Positions 16,952 through 25,647 of a stretch of DNA of 64,000 nt are shown piece by piece. This DNA is from an uncultured Roseburia sp. (GTDB taxonomy: Bacteria > Bacillota > Clostridia > Lachnospirales > Lachnospiraceae), in contig CALWHT010000016.1 of assembly GCA_944380515.1 (NCBI GenBank), positions 1 to 64,000 on the forward strand, written 5' to 3'. Made by a program: the position numbers and the translations under genes. The notes under the pieces were generated by a model that did not search any database, had not been told where the DNA came from, and was given only the letters and a program-made list of their open reading frames with translations. The stretch's first letter is position 1. Each line of letters starts with the position of its first letter.

Positions 16952-17665
16952 ATGAAAAACAGAGTAATATTTACAGTGATTGCAGCAGCTACTTTTATAT
17001 TATTTTCAGGAGGGTGTGGTATGGGAGAAACGGCTATCAACCATTTTAATGATGAAGAAGAAGCAAAACAGGTTCTTTTGGAGAAATTATATGATAAATA
17101 CGGGATTGAATTTGAACTAAACGGAGAGGAACGGTATCTTGATAATGGTCCATTGTGGGGTTATACGTATGGCTGCGAGGTAAATCCCATAGGACATAAA
17201 GATCAGGTCGCAAAAGCAGCTTTAAATCAAAGAAAAACAGCAAAAATGCATGATGATTATTCGCTCTGGTTTTTTAAAGATGAGGTGGAGAAAAAGGTTA
17301 TAGATAAGTTACAGGAAAAAAGCTACATTGATTCTTATAAAGTTTTATTAGATATTAATACTACACCGGACACATGGACCGCAGAAGATGATTGGAACGA
17401 GTACAGGAAGGCAGTAAATGCGGTTGTGGATACAACGGTTTGTCTCGAAGCAGGGAAAACGGATGAGGAGTATGTGGACGAATTGTATGATTTGGTAGAA
17501 GCGTTGGACAGCATAGAGGATGTGGATATTGTTTTAAGGGCGAAAGAGGGCCAGATAAATATCATGTATATGAAACTGAATGCAGACAAAGAACAGGGGG
17601 ATATTCCGTACACAAAGGAGGATATACGCCGGGAAATAGAAGAAGAACGATATTATTATGAATAA
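16952..17665 (+). CDS. Small lipoprotein of unknown function
   Basis: 237 residues. A clear lipoprotein signal (hydrophobic ATFILFSGGC, Cys about residue 22) is followed by an acidic, helix-rich domain without recognised motifs. The phrase LYDKYGIEFELNGEERY resembles small clostridial lipoproteins encoded in operons with surface proteins. It ends 8 bases into the WG-repeat gene, so the two are probably co-translated. No catalytic residues stand out. Confidence 0.6.
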   Translation: MKNRVIFTVIAAATFILFSGGCGMGETAINHFNDEEEAKQVLLEKLYDKYGIEFELNGEERYLDNGPLWGYTYGCEVNPIGHKDQVAKAALNQRKTAKMHDDYSLWFFKDEVEKKVIDKLQEKSYIDSYKVLLDINTTPDTWTAEDDWNEYRKAVNAVVDTTVCLEAGKTDEEYVDELYDLVEALDSIEDVDIVLRAKEGQINIMYMKLNADKEQGDIPYTKEDIRREIEEERYYYE

Positions 17666-18893
17666 ATGGAAGGAGGTGAGAAGGATTAAGAATGATACCA
17701 CACGAATCCTGCGAGCTTTTCTGTTAGTGTTTTTGACGGGGGCTATGGTATGGGAAAGTGATACTTCATTTGTTTCTCAAAAAGAATATGAGTGGGAATG
17801 GGTAATTGAACCGGGAAGCTATGAATATGTTTGCTTTATAGCGGATGATTTCGTTGCGGCAGAAAAGACAAATGGTATGTGGGAGATAATAAACGTAAGC
17901 GAGGGAAATGTCTTACCCGGGGAATACGAAGCGGTTGGCTTGTGTCGGGATAATCTTATCAATATAAAAAGAGGCGGATTGTGGGGATATATTGATGAAT
18001 CAGGGAATTCTGTAATAAAAGAGCAGTTTGAAGATGCATATGAATTTCAAGAAAATTTGGCGGCGGTAAAATCAGAACATTTATGGGGATTTATCAATTG
18101 TCTTGGAGAGAGAGTAATTGAGAATCAGTATGATGACGTGACCAGCTTTCGAGAAGGGATGGCTGCCATAAAGCAGAATGGAAAATGGGGCTTTATCAAT
18201 GCAGAGGGTGGGGTTGTTGTTGGCTGTATTTTTGACAGTGTTCGGAGTTTTTCAGAGGGACTGGCTGCGGTGGAGCAGAACGGAAAATGGGGCTGCATTA
18301 ATGCTTCAGGGAAAATTGTGGCAGAATGTGTTTATGACAATTTGCAGGATTTTTCGGAAGGGATGGCTGCTGTAAAACAGGACGAAAAATGGGGCTTTAT
18401 CAATCAAAATGGGAATATACAAATTCCATTGCAGTTTCGTGAGGTTGGAAATTTTAGCGAGGGACTGGCTGCGGTGGAGCGGAACGGAAAATGGGCATAT
18501 ATTGACAAAAACAACAATATTGTCATTGATTATTATTTTTATGATGCCGGAAGCGATGCAGGTACAGTATGGGTTGGTGCATTTCACGATGGCTTGGCGA
18601 TGGTCTCAAGAGGAACCTATTGTTTGATTGATGATAGCGGAACAAAAGTCTTTGAAGATTCAGATTTTTTTCTTACGATAGCGGATTATGACATAGCAAG
18701 AGATCTTATAACAGGATACGTTTACATCGATGAGGCAATGAAAGTAAAAAAATACGGTTTGGTCGGAATGGATGGGAGTTGTCGTTTGGAGCCGGTTTTT
18801 GATTATATTTCCGGAATATATGAAGAATATGTGCTTGTATCGCAGTATATGGAGAATGGAACACTGAAAGACGGAGTAATTCGATTGATATAA
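17658..18893 (+). CDS. WG-repeat surface protein
   Basis: 411 residues. After a basic N-terminus and one hydrophobic segment (RAFLLVFLTGAMVW, probable signal or anchor) there are at least five WG beta repeats, each about 35 residues, of the form F.EGLAAV.QNGKWGFIN..G. Such repeats build propeller-like or solenoid surfaces for protein binding. The ATG at 17658 has only a weak ribosome site, while a perfect AGGAGGTGAG at 17671-17680 lies inside the frame. The only codon at ideal spacing from it is ATT (17685). The true start may therefore be 17658 or, unusually, the ATT. Placement in the cluster suggests a role at the cell surface. Confidence 0.7.
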   Translation: MNKWKEVRRIKNDTTRILRAFLLVFLTGAMVWESDTSFVSQKEYEWEWVIEPGSYEYVCFIADDFVAAEKTNGMWEIINVSEGNVLPGEYEAVGLCRDNLINIKRGGLWGYIDESGNSVIKEQFEDAYEFQENLAAVKSEHLWGFINCLGERVIENQYDDVTSFREGMAAIKQNGKWGFINAEGGVVVGCIFDSVRSFSEGLAAVEQNGKWGCINASGKIVAECVYDNLQDFSEGMAAVKQDEKWGFINQNGNIQIPLQFREVGNFSEGLAAVERNGKWAYIDKNNNIVIDYYFYDAGSDAGTVWVGAFHDGLAMVSRGTYCLIDDSGTKVFEDSDFFLTIADYDIARDLITGYVYIDEAMKVKKYGLVGMDGSCRLEPVFDYISGIYEEYVLVSQYMENGTLKDGVIRLI

Positions 18894-18925
18894 GCGCTAT
18901 AATTGGAAAAGCGGAGGGGATAAGG

Positions 18926-19702
18926 ATGAGAATAAAGGAAATTCCTGATTGGGAAAACGGCTACATATTAAAACGCTCTATGCTGGTCTCGTTGAGTGAT
19001 GCTGCAATTCTGACAAATGAACTGCTGAGAAAAGGGTATGCAAACGGAATACTTTCCGGATGTGAGCTTGCCGTAACGGATGATACAATCATTGTAAATC
19101 CGGGTCTGTTTTTCTTTGAAGGTCAGATTTTTATGCTGAAAAAAAATTTGTCGGTAAAATATAGTCCCGCCAATGTGACAATGGTTTTAAAGCTATGCTT
19201 TTCCGACGAAGTGCGGGATGCGGACTGTATATATAGAGAAGCGGAATTGAGATTGACGGAGCAGATCGCGCTGCAGGCCGGTGAATTGGAACTATGTCGC
19301 TTTAAGCTGCAGGAGGGGGCAAAACTGCGGTGTCAGTATCAGGATTTTGAAGATATGAATACGGAATATGATACTTTGAATATCATATATGCTTCTCAGG
19401 CGGCAAGGGGAGAGAGTACTCTGCTGCCGGAAATTACAAAAACTTTTGCAAGAGAGATGCTGAAATATGAAGAAGTATCCGAGTTTGACGCGTTGTTCTG
19501 TCTGCAGATTCTGGGGCAGTCAGATGCCATAACAAAAGAAGCATTGATAAGCTATATTGAATATAAGACAAAAAATCAATTAGATTCCCATTCTAACATT
19601 GCTGTTTACCGGGCCCTGTTAACAATTCTGCGGCAGCAGGCGGGTACAATCGAAAAAACGGAAAGAAAAGAGAAAAAGGTGTGGAAAATGACACTGGAAT
19701 AG
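18926..19702 (+). CDS. Unrecognised protein with a tail-fibre-like N-terminal beta domain
   Basis: 258 residues behind GCGGAGGGG. The first ~100 residues read like the beginning of phage baseplate or appendage proteins: a helix, then GILSGCELAVTDDTIIVNPG and FFFEGQIFMLKKNL, a pattern of 'value defined on a support' seen in fibre-attachment domains. The rest is helical and acidic. No signal peptide. A baseplate or receptor-contact part of the injection system is a reasonable guess, supported only by this local resemblance and by location. Confidence 0.45.
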   Translation: MRIKEIPDWENGYILKRSMLVSLSDAAILTNELLRKGYANGILSGCELAVTDDTIIVNPGLFFFEGQIFMLKKNLSVKYSPANVTMVLKLCFSDEVRDADCIYREAELRLTEQIALQAGELELCRFKLQEGAKLRCQYQDFEDMNTEYDTLNIIYASQAARGESTLLPEITKTFAREMLKYEEVSEFDALFCLQILGQSDAITKEALISYIEYKTKNQLDSHSNIAVYRALLTILRQQAGTIEKTERKEKKVWKMTLE

Positions 19703-19721
19703 AAAAGGAGATAAGAATAGC

Positions 19722-20150
19722 ATGAGTTTATTTTCATTATTTGGTAAAAAAGAGGAAGCGGGCAGTAAGAGAGAAGCAAAGCTGGAAAAGCAGAAAACGA
19801 ACCTTGTAAAACTCGGTCTGATGGAAGAGACGGATAAACTGATTGATTATTTTCAGGCTGGCTATGTAGAACGTTTGATCGGGAAATTTGGCCAGTGGCA
19901 GCAGGGCTGGGCGTATTTCACAGAAGAACGGCTGATTGTGATAACGGGCTTATTGGAAGAAAATATTGTGATTCCCTATCAGAATATCCGGGCATTGGAA
20001 AAGGGGGCCCAGGGAGTTGCGCAGATTGCAATTACCATTACCTATGAAAATATGCGAAGCGGTGAAATTGTATCTGACAAGATTTCCATGATGAAGAGGG
20101 ATCAATGGATGCAGTTTATGGCAGAAAGGGCGCGTGTTGCCGCGGATTGA
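19722..20150 (+). CDS. Small PH-like (GRAM/bPH) domain protein
   Basis: 142 residues, last gene of the cluster. A lysine-rich N-terminus (about 30 residues) leads into a domain with WAYFTEERLIVITG, NIVIPYQNIRALEKG and a final amphipathic helix DQWMQFMAERA. This is the usual strand order of bacterial PH-like domains that bind lipid or protein. AAAAGGAGAT precedes the ATG. The gene ends 7 bases before a strong two-way terminator, marking the end of the region. Confidence 0.6.
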   Translation: MSLFSLFGKKEEAGSKREAKLEKQKTNLVKLGLMEETDKLIDYFQAGYVERLIGKFGQWQQGWAYFTEERLIVITGLLEENIVIPYQNIRALEKGAQGVAQIAITITYENMRSGEIVSDKISMMKRDQWMQFMAERARVAAD

Positions 20151-20156
20151 TCTGAT

Positions 20157-20202
20157 TAAAAAAGAGATAACATACCGCAATTTGCAGTAGTTATCTCCTT
20201 TT
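20157..20202. terminator. Two-way terminator between the cluster and tRNA-Phe
   Basis: GAGATAAC (20164-20171) and GTTATCTC (20190-20197) with further inner pairing. On the minus strand the hairpin runs into TTTTTT and on the plus strand into CTTTTC. It should end both the accessory transcript and the tRNA. Confidence 0.85.
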
Positions 20203-20204
20203 CA

Positions 20205-20277
<73 letters not shown>

Positions 20278-20340
20278 GTCTCACAGCAAAAATAATTTTA
20301 CAGGAGAAAGAGGACTGTGTCAAGTATCAAAAGTAAATTT

Positions 20341-22461
20341 TTACTCTTTGACCGCATCAAGGCAGGGCAGAACATCCTGCACGTATGCGCGCAGAACTTC
20401 CCCGACGCTCCAGGCCTGGGCATAGCAGCCGCGCGGCGTATGGGGCGCGTCCCCGTCAAAAATTTCAGAAATCGAGCCGATACATCCGCCGCCCGACAGG
20501 TGGGCTTTGACCGGTGCGAGCAGCGCAAGCAGCCGGCGTGTACATTCCGGCGAGTGGCCGTGTACCTTAGCGTAGGCGCTTAGGAAACCTCCCAGCAGAA
20601 AGCCCCATGCGGTTCCCTGATGATAGGCAGCGTCGCGCTTCGGCAGTGCACCGCAGTAGATGCCGTGGTAATCCGCATGGTCCCGGCTTAAGGAGCGCAG
20701 CCCCACGCCCACATAAAGCTCTTTTTCCACCAGAGACACGATTTTTTCCTCCTGTGCGGGGGAGAGCATCGTAAAAGGAAGGGACACGGCATAAATCTGG
20801 TTTGGACGAACATGGTCGTCCGGTTCGTCCCCGTCGACGACATCGTAAAGACAGCCTTTTTCCTCCCGCCAGAATTTTTCGAGGAACGAAGCCTTTGCCC
20901 GTTCGGCGAGAGTCCGGTATTTAAGGGCGGCATCCTCCCCGGTGCCGGAGGCTTCAAAACGGGAGGCGAGCGCTTCCATGACGCGAAGCGCATTGTACCA
21001 GAGCGCGTTGATTTCCACCGGCTTGCCGTGGCGCGGCGTTGCGACCCAGTCCCCGACCCGCACGTCCATCCAGGTAATCTGGTCAAGGCCGCTGCCGGCG
21101 TGGATTAATCCGTCCTCTTCCATATAAATGCTGAAATCCGTGCCGTTTTTGTAGGCGGAAATAATCTCTTTTAAATGAGGGTAAATATTTTTTTCAATGA
21201 ATGTGTAGCTCTCCGGGGTATCACTGTACGCAAGGTACTGCCATACTGCATAAAAATACCAAAGAGAAGCGTCCGCCGTATTGTACAGCGGCGGTGTATT
21301 GTCATCCGGAAACATATTCGGGACGATGCCGTGCCGGATATAGCGGGAAAAGGTTAAAAGGATTTCTTCGGCATCCTTTTTCCGGCCGGTCGCCAATGTA
21401 AGCCCGGTAAAAGCAATCATGGTGTCGCGTCCCCAGTCGGTAAACCAGGGGAGACCCGCCAAAACGGTTTTCATTCCGGTGGAGCTGCGGTGACATAAAA
21501 GCTGGTCTGCGGCGAGAACAAGCCTGTTGGCAAAATCATCGGAATAGCCGGCAGCTTTATAAAGAGAAAGTGTATAGTCTGCACGCTCCTTCAGCAGCGA
21601 AAAAGCGGTGTCCTCCGTGATGTCCCTCCAGGCGGTATCTCTCGGAAGCACGGAGCAGATTACGGAAACCCGCTTGCTCGTATGGGCGGGAATCGTGATA
21701 TTGACCGTGACCGGACAGTAATGGCAGTCCAGTCCGTCTGTCTCCAGCTCTACCTCCGTCTGAAGCTGCATATCGGTATCATAAATCTGCGGATTGTCCC
21801 CGAAGATTCCCTCACTTGTCTGAAACAGAATCGCGGTGTCGGGCCGGCTCTGCGGGATAAGACAGAGGGAGCTGCCGAGCAGGGAGGTATGGAAATTTAA
21901 GTCCTCGGGGCGGCAGAGGCTGCTGTGCTCCCGAAAATTAAACAGCGGAACAAGGCTAAGAGAAGCCTCGGGACCGCGGTTTTCGATTTCATAGCCGACA
22001 GCGCAGACATTTTCCCCGCGCTTTAAGCAGATATGCTTTTTTAAAGTGATATCTCCGGCGTCATAGGTATAGTGTACGCTTCCGTCATAGGAAAAATCGG
22101 TGAGAAAACGCTGCCCCTCGGTATAGCAGGTAACGCCGTCCTTTTTGTGCTGGGAGGTTTCCAGCGGATAGACTGCAAGCGTATGCTTTTCCGGTTGACC
22201 GGTGAGCAGAGAGGAAATGGAAGTATCTGCGGATTCCTCCGGTGCGAAAACGGTCAGTGTTTCATTGAGCTTGGAAAAAACAAGATAGCGCTCGGTTGGG
22301 GGATGCAGACTTGCAATCAGGTATCCCTGATGTGTACGGTTGTGTGCGCCGATCAGCGAGCTTCCCGCGTAGCCGCCGATGCCGTTTGTCAGTGCCCATT
22401 CCAGCCGGATGCCCTCCTGAAAGCTGGAAAAGGCTTCTTTGCCATATTGATAACGAATCAT
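20341..22461 (-). CDS. Glycogen debranching enzyme (amylo-alpha-1,6-glucosidase family)
   Basis: 706 residues from the ATG at 22461, which has GGAGGG just before it. The N-terminal beta domain carries LIGAHNRTHQGYLIAS, typical of bacterial glycogen-debranching N-domains. The C-terminal alpha/alpha barrel carries GLPWFTDWGRDTMIAF and the RPNQIYAVSLPF and GCYAQAWSVGEVLRAY motifs of the catalytic family. It hydrolyses alpha-1,6 branch points of glycogen or related glucans in the cytoplasm. It stands alone, with no glg genes nearby, convergent with the tRNA and transcribed away from the SufC-like region. Length is normal for the family. Confidence 0.9.
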   Translation of the reverse strand: MIRYQYGKEAFSSFQEGIRLEWALTNGIGGYAGSSLIGAHNRTHQGYLIASLHPPTERYLVFSKLNETLTVFAPEESADTSISSLLTGQPEKHTLAVYPLETSQHKKDGVTCYTEGQRFLTDFSYDGSVHYTYDAGDITLKKHICLKRGENVCAVGYEIENRGPEASLSLVPLFNFREHSSLCRPEDLNFHTSLLGSSLCLIPQSRPDTAILFQTSEGIFGDNPQIYDTDMQLQTEVELETDGLDCHYCPVTVNITIPAHTSKRVSVICSVLPRDTAWRDITEDTAFSLLKERADYTLSLYKAAGYSDDFANRLVLAADQLLCHRSSTGMKTVLAGLPWFTDWGRDTMIAFTGLTLATGRKKDAEEILLTFSRYIRHGIVPNMFPDDNTPPLYNTADASLWYFYAVWQYLAYSDTPESYTFIEKNIYPHLKEIISAYKNGTDFSIYMEEDGLIHAGSGLDQITWMDVRVGDWVATPRHGKPVEINALWYNALRVMEALASRFEASGTGEDAALKYRTLAERAKASFLEKFWREEKGCLYDVVDGDEPDDHVRPNQIYAVSLPFTMLSPAQEEKIVSLVEKELYVGVGLRSLSRDHADYHGIYCGALPKRDAAYHQGTAWGFLLGGFLSAYAKVHGHSPECTRRLLALLAPVKAHLSGGGCIGSISEIFDGDAPHTPRGCYAQAWSVGEVLRAYVQDVLPCLDAVKE

Positions 22462-22536
22462 AAGCCCTCCATTTGAAATTCTAAAAAGTTTATTAAATAA
22501 AGACAAAAATAACGAAAATTTACGAAAAAATCTTCC

Positions 22537-22564
22537 CTGACAATATTTTACATGATAGAATAAT
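22537..22564 (+). promoter_or_regulatory. Possible promoter of the DUF6106-like gene
   Basis: CTGACA (22537-22542), 16 bases, AATAAT (22559-22564). The match is moderate. It lies in the 195-base divergent gap between the debranching enzyme and the next plus-strand gene, which otherwise shows only AT-rich sequence. Confidence 0.35.
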
Positions 22565-22656
22565 AAAAATCCAGATAGGGAGTGCTTTTTTTTTAAAAAT
22601 AGTTTAAAATGAAGATGTTTTTATAACAGAGAAAAGGAAAGTGGGAGAAAAAAATT

Positions 22657-23154
22657 ATGCACGAGAAATTAGTGATTGTTCCAAAGAAAAAAACGGTGGT
22701 GAAGAAAATCCTCAACACGCTGTGGTTTGTACTTGCCTGCCTGATGTTTTTGATGGCAACCTTTATTACGCCGGTTATCTTTACCATTCCGGCCATTGTT
22801 TTTGCCATTATCTGGTATTTTCAGGCGTTTCGTTCGGATATTGAATATGAATATACGTATTATGACGGAGAATTCCGTTTTGCGAAAATCAAGGCAAAGA
22901 GCAAACGCAAGGCAATAGGCAGAGTACAGATGGACGATGTGCTGGGCTTTGCGCCGAAGGGCGACAGAAGCGTCTATAAATATGAGAATGACAATTCCGT
23001 CACCTGTAAGAATATTGCCTCCGGTCAGCCGGGAGCGAAGGTGTACGAGTTAATCTGCAAGGGCGAAAAGGGACTGGTTCGCTATGAATTTGAGCCGGAT
23101 GAGGAAATGCTTGATGCAGTCATGGTAAAATATCCGCGTTCGGTGGTAAAATAA
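22657..23154 (+). CDS. DUF6106-like membrane protein
   Basis: 165 residues. Basic N-terminus, then two adjacent membrane helices (residues ~20-58) and a soluble domain with a repeated strand pattern ending DEEMLDAVMVKYPRSVVK. This is the layout of a small clostridial family I know only as DUF6106; no function is known. The SufC-like gene follows after about 30 bases, so co-transcription is likely but a shared role is not implied. Confidence 0.6.
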   Translation: MHEKLVIVPKKKTVVKKILNTLWFVLACLMFLMATFITPVIFTIPAIVFAIIWYFQAFRSDIEYEYTYYDGEFRFAKIKAKSKRKAIGRVQMDDVLGFAPKGDRSVYKYENDNSVTCKNIASGQPGAKVYELICKGEKGLVRYEFEPDEEMLDAVMVKYPRSVVK

Positions 23155-23185
23155 GTGCAAAAATGGTACAGAAATGAGGAAAAGC

Positions 23186-23908
23186 ATGTTAGAGTTAAGA
23201 AATATTACCTATGAGGTGGAGGACAATCAGGATAATAAAGAAATCTTAAAGGATATAAGCCTCACGATCGGGGAACATTTTGTCGCGGTGACAGGACCCA
23301 ACGGCGGCGGAAAATCCACGCTGGCGAAAATTATCGCGGGGATTATCAAACCTACCTCGGGACAGATTCTTTTGGACGGCGAGGACATTACGGAACTTGA
23401 CATTACGGAGCGCGCAAAGCACGGCATCAGCTACGCATTCCAGCAGCCGGTCCATTTTAAGGGGCTTACGGTAAAGGACCTGATTATGATTGCCGCGGGC
23501 AAGCCGATGACGGTATCCGAGATTTGTGATATTCTCTCGGAGGTTGGTCTTTGTGCCAGAGAGTATGTGGACCGTGAGATTAACAGCAGCTTATCCGGCG
23601 GTGAGCTCAAGCGGATAGAGATTGCCATGATTACGGCAAGGGGAACGAAGCTCTCGATTTTCGACGAGCCGGAGGCGGGCATCGATCTCTGGAGCTTTAA
23701 CAGCCTGATTCATGTTTTTGAAAAAATGCGTGAGGAGATTAACGGGACCATTCTTATCATTTCCCATCAGGAGCGTATTCTTGATATCGCGGATAAGATT
23801 ATCGTGATAGCCGACGGACAGGTGCGCACGGTCGGAACCAAAGAAGAAGTGCTTCCGGAGCTGTTGAATACGGCGGAGACCTGCCGCACGTTGACAGACA
23901 AGCTGTAA
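23186..23908 (+). CDS. SufC-like ABC ATPase (minimal Fe-S assembly, SmsC-type)
   Basis: 240 residues. The ATG at 23186, preceded by GAGGA, is preferred over 23174. ABC motifs are complete: Walker A GPNGGGKST, Q-loop FQQPVHF, signature LSGGELKR, Walker B LSIFDEPEAGID and switch His in ISHQ. The REISSLSGGE-like and EAGIDLWSFN segments are characteristic of SufC. It is followed by a single SufB/D-like gene instead of a full sufCDSUB operon. This matches the two-gene minimal SUF-like arrangement described in some anaerobes and archaea. It should power Fe-S scaffold remodelling in the cytoplasm. Confidence 0.85.
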   Translation: MLELRNITYEVEDNQDNKEILKDISLTIGEHFVAVTGPNGGGKSTLAKIIAGIIKPTSGQILLDGEDITELDITERAKHGISYAFQQPVHFKGLTVKDLIMIAAGKPMTVSEICDILSEVGLCAREYVDREINSSLSGGELKRIEIAMITARGTKLSIFDEPEAGIDLWSFNSLIHVFEKMREEINGTILIISHQERILDIADKIIVIADGQVRTVGTKEEVLPELLNTAETCRTLTDKL

Positions 23909-23942
23909 GGCGGCGCAGATACCGCAGGAATAGGAGATTATT

Positions 23943-24860
23943 ATGGATTTAATTCAGAAAAATTTATTAGAGCAGGTTGCCGGGCTGCATGAAATCCCGG
24001 AGGGCGCTTATAATATCCGGGCCAACGGAGAAAAGCTCGGCAGAAATACGACGGCCAATATCGATATTGTCAGCAAGACGGACAAGGACGGCATCGACAT
24101 TATCATAAAACCGGGAACGGTGAACGAGAGCGTCCATATTCCGGTGCTGCTTAGCCAGAGCGGGCTGCAGGAATGTGTGTATAATGATTTTTACATCGGG
24201 GAAGGGGCCGACGTTACCATTGTGGCGGGCTGCGGAATCCATAACTGCGGCGTAGACACCTCAAAACACGACGGAATCCATACCTTTTATCTGGAGAAAA
24301 ACGCCAGGGTTCGGTATATTGAGCGTCATTACGGAGAGGGGGACGGAAACGGGGAAAATGTGATGAACCCGCAGACAATCGTCCACCTGAAAGAGGGTGC
24401 GTATATGGAGATGGAGACGACGCAGATTAAGGGAATCGATTCCACTGTCCGCGTCACGGAAGGAGACCTTGCGGAGGGTGCTTCTCTGGAGATTCGGGAA
24501 AAAATCATGACACATGGAAAGCAATACGCAAAGACGGATTTCCGTGTGGATATCAACGGGGATAATTCCAGCGTAAATCTCATTTCACGCTCCGTGGCTA
24601 AGGGTCAGTCAAAGCAGGAGTTCTTTTCGATTATCAACGGAAACGCTGCCTGCGCAGGGCACAGTGAATGTGATGCCATCATTATGGATGATGCCTGTGT
24701 GACGGCAAGCCCGCAGCTTACGGCAAATAACATCGACGCAAACCTGATTCATGAGGCCGCAATCGGAAAGATTGCCGGAGAGCAGCTTATCAAGCTGATG
24801 ACGCTGGGACTTACTGAGAAGGAAGCGGAAGAACAGATTATCAATGGATTTTTAAAGTAG
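23943..24860 (+). CDS. SufB/SufD-like scaffold protein (SmsB-type)
   Basis: 305 residues, much shorter than classical SufB (about 470). The core is the right-handed beta-helix of the SufB/D family: GADVTIVAGCGIHNCG, RYIERHYGEGDG, NLISRSVAKGQSKQEFFS, and the C-terminal GHSECDAIIMDDACV and ANLIHEAAIGKIAGEQL, where the conserved Cys and His/Glu lie. It is expected to act with the adjacent SufC-like ATPase as an Fe-S cluster scaffold, probably as a homodimer because no second SufD is present. There is no cysteine desulfurase nearby. Confidence 0.85.
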   Translation: MDLIQKNLLEQVAGLHEIPEGAYNIRANGEKLGRNTTANIDIVSKTDKDGIDIIIKPGTVNESVHIPVLLSQSGLQECVYNDFYIGEGADVTIVAGCGIHNCGVDTSKHDGIHTFYLEKNARVRYIERHYGEGDGNGENVMNPQTIVHLKEGAYMEMETTQIKGIDSTVRVTEGDLAEGASLEIREKIMTHGKQYAKTDFRVDINGDNSSVNLISRSVAKGQSKQEFFSIINGNAACAGHSECDAIIMDDACVTASPQLTANNIDANLIHEAAIGKIAGEQLIKLMTLGLTEKEAEEQIINGFLK

Positions 24861-24873
24861 AATGTTTCAATCA

Positions 24874-24906
24874 AACGGCGCGGCCCGCAGGCTGCGCCGT
24901 TATGAC
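24874..24906 (+). terminator. Terminator between convergent genes
   Basis: AACGGCGC and GCGCCGTT (24874-24901) form a strong GC stem with an inner GC/GC extension, 13 bases after the SufB-like gene. A weak T tract follows a few bases later. It may serve the convergent gene ending at 24917 as well. Confidence 0.6.
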
Positions 24907-24916
24907 GTTTTTGATC

Positions 24917-25339
24917 CTATTCCTTGTTTTTATTCCGGACGGATTTATCCAGATAACGCATATGGCTTTCCTCATCTTTCGTTCCGGTGGAATGTCCGGA
25001 AATATTCTGCGCCCGCAGGCATTTGGGGCATAGGGTACCGAAAGTGATAGGAGCGCCGCAGGAGCGGCAGTAGGTTTTGATCAGTGATACGGTGTTGGAA
25101 TTGTCCTTGTATTCGATACGCCCCTCTTTAATCCATTTCTTTACGTATTGCAGCGGAATGTGAAAATGCGCGGCAACCTGATATTCTGTCACGTCGTTTT
25201 CCCTGATATAGTCCTTGACCTTGCTGAAAAGCTGCTGTTCCTGGCAGTTGGGGCATAAGGAATCCCGGTAGGACAGCGGCAGAGGCTTCCCGCATATTTC
25301 GCAGTATTTATAGTTCTCAAAAAATGATGTTTGGGCCAT
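24917..25339 (-). CDS. Zinc-ribbon/helix-turn-helix protein similar to flagellar operon protein YvyF
   Basis: 140 residues with AAGGAGG before the start. Two zinc-ribbon pairs (CEICGKPL with CPNCQ, and CRSCGAP with CPKCLRA) flank a helix-turn-helix: VTEYQVAAHFHIPLQYVKKW followed by IKEGRIEY. The first ribbon plus HTH is the plan of YvyF/TIGR03826-like proteins, associated in some Firmicutes with flagellar genes. No flagellar gene is nearby, so the role may be different. It is transcribed alone, leftward. Confidence 0.65.
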   Translation of the reverse strand: MAQTSFFENYKYCEICGKPLPLSYRDSLCPNCQEQQLFSKVKDYIRENDVTEYQVAAHFHIPLQYVKKWIKEGRIEYKDNSNTVSLIKTYCRSCGAPITFGTLCPKCLRAQNISGHSTGTKDEESHMRYLDKSVRNKNKE

Positions 25340-25520
25340 GCAGATACCTCCTTACGCTTTTTTTCATTATAGCATAATTTTTTGTAAAGAGGAATGTTAT
25401 TCCCGTCGAAAGAAAATCTAAATAAAAAATAAAAATAAAAATCAAGTTTTTTAGAAATCTTTTCGAAAATCGACACACTTAAGACATATTTTTTCCGTAT
25501 ACTTAAACCATCGAAAGAAG

Positions 25521-25631
25521 TTAACAGCTTCTACCCAGGCTGGCTGTTAAACGATGGTTACATGGAATAAAGGCTGTGTACCCGGAGCATTCTTTCGAGG
25601 CAATTTCCTTTATATAGATTAACATTTTCAT
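25521..25631 (-). CDS. Possible 36-residue cysteine-containing peptide
   Basis: A short minus-strand frame begins ATGAAAATG with GAGGAG seven bases before it. It encodes MKMLIYIKEIASKECSGYTA, then a tail with two more Cys. It fills an otherwise empty gap between glpP and the YvyF-like gene. Its 3' end falls in a long imperfect hairpin (25509-25556; arms CCATCG/CGATGG and TTAACAGC/GCTGTTAA). It could be a small peptide gene or chance. Confidence 0.3.
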   Translation of the reverse strand: MKMLIYIKEIASKECSGYTAFIPCNHRLTASLGRSC

Positions 25632-25647
25632 AACTAAACTCCTCGGA

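Noticed and set aside
20317-20583. Plus-strand frame of 88 codons after the tRNA
   Set aside because: It lies entirely opposite the C-terminus of the debranching enzyme and has no ribosome site.
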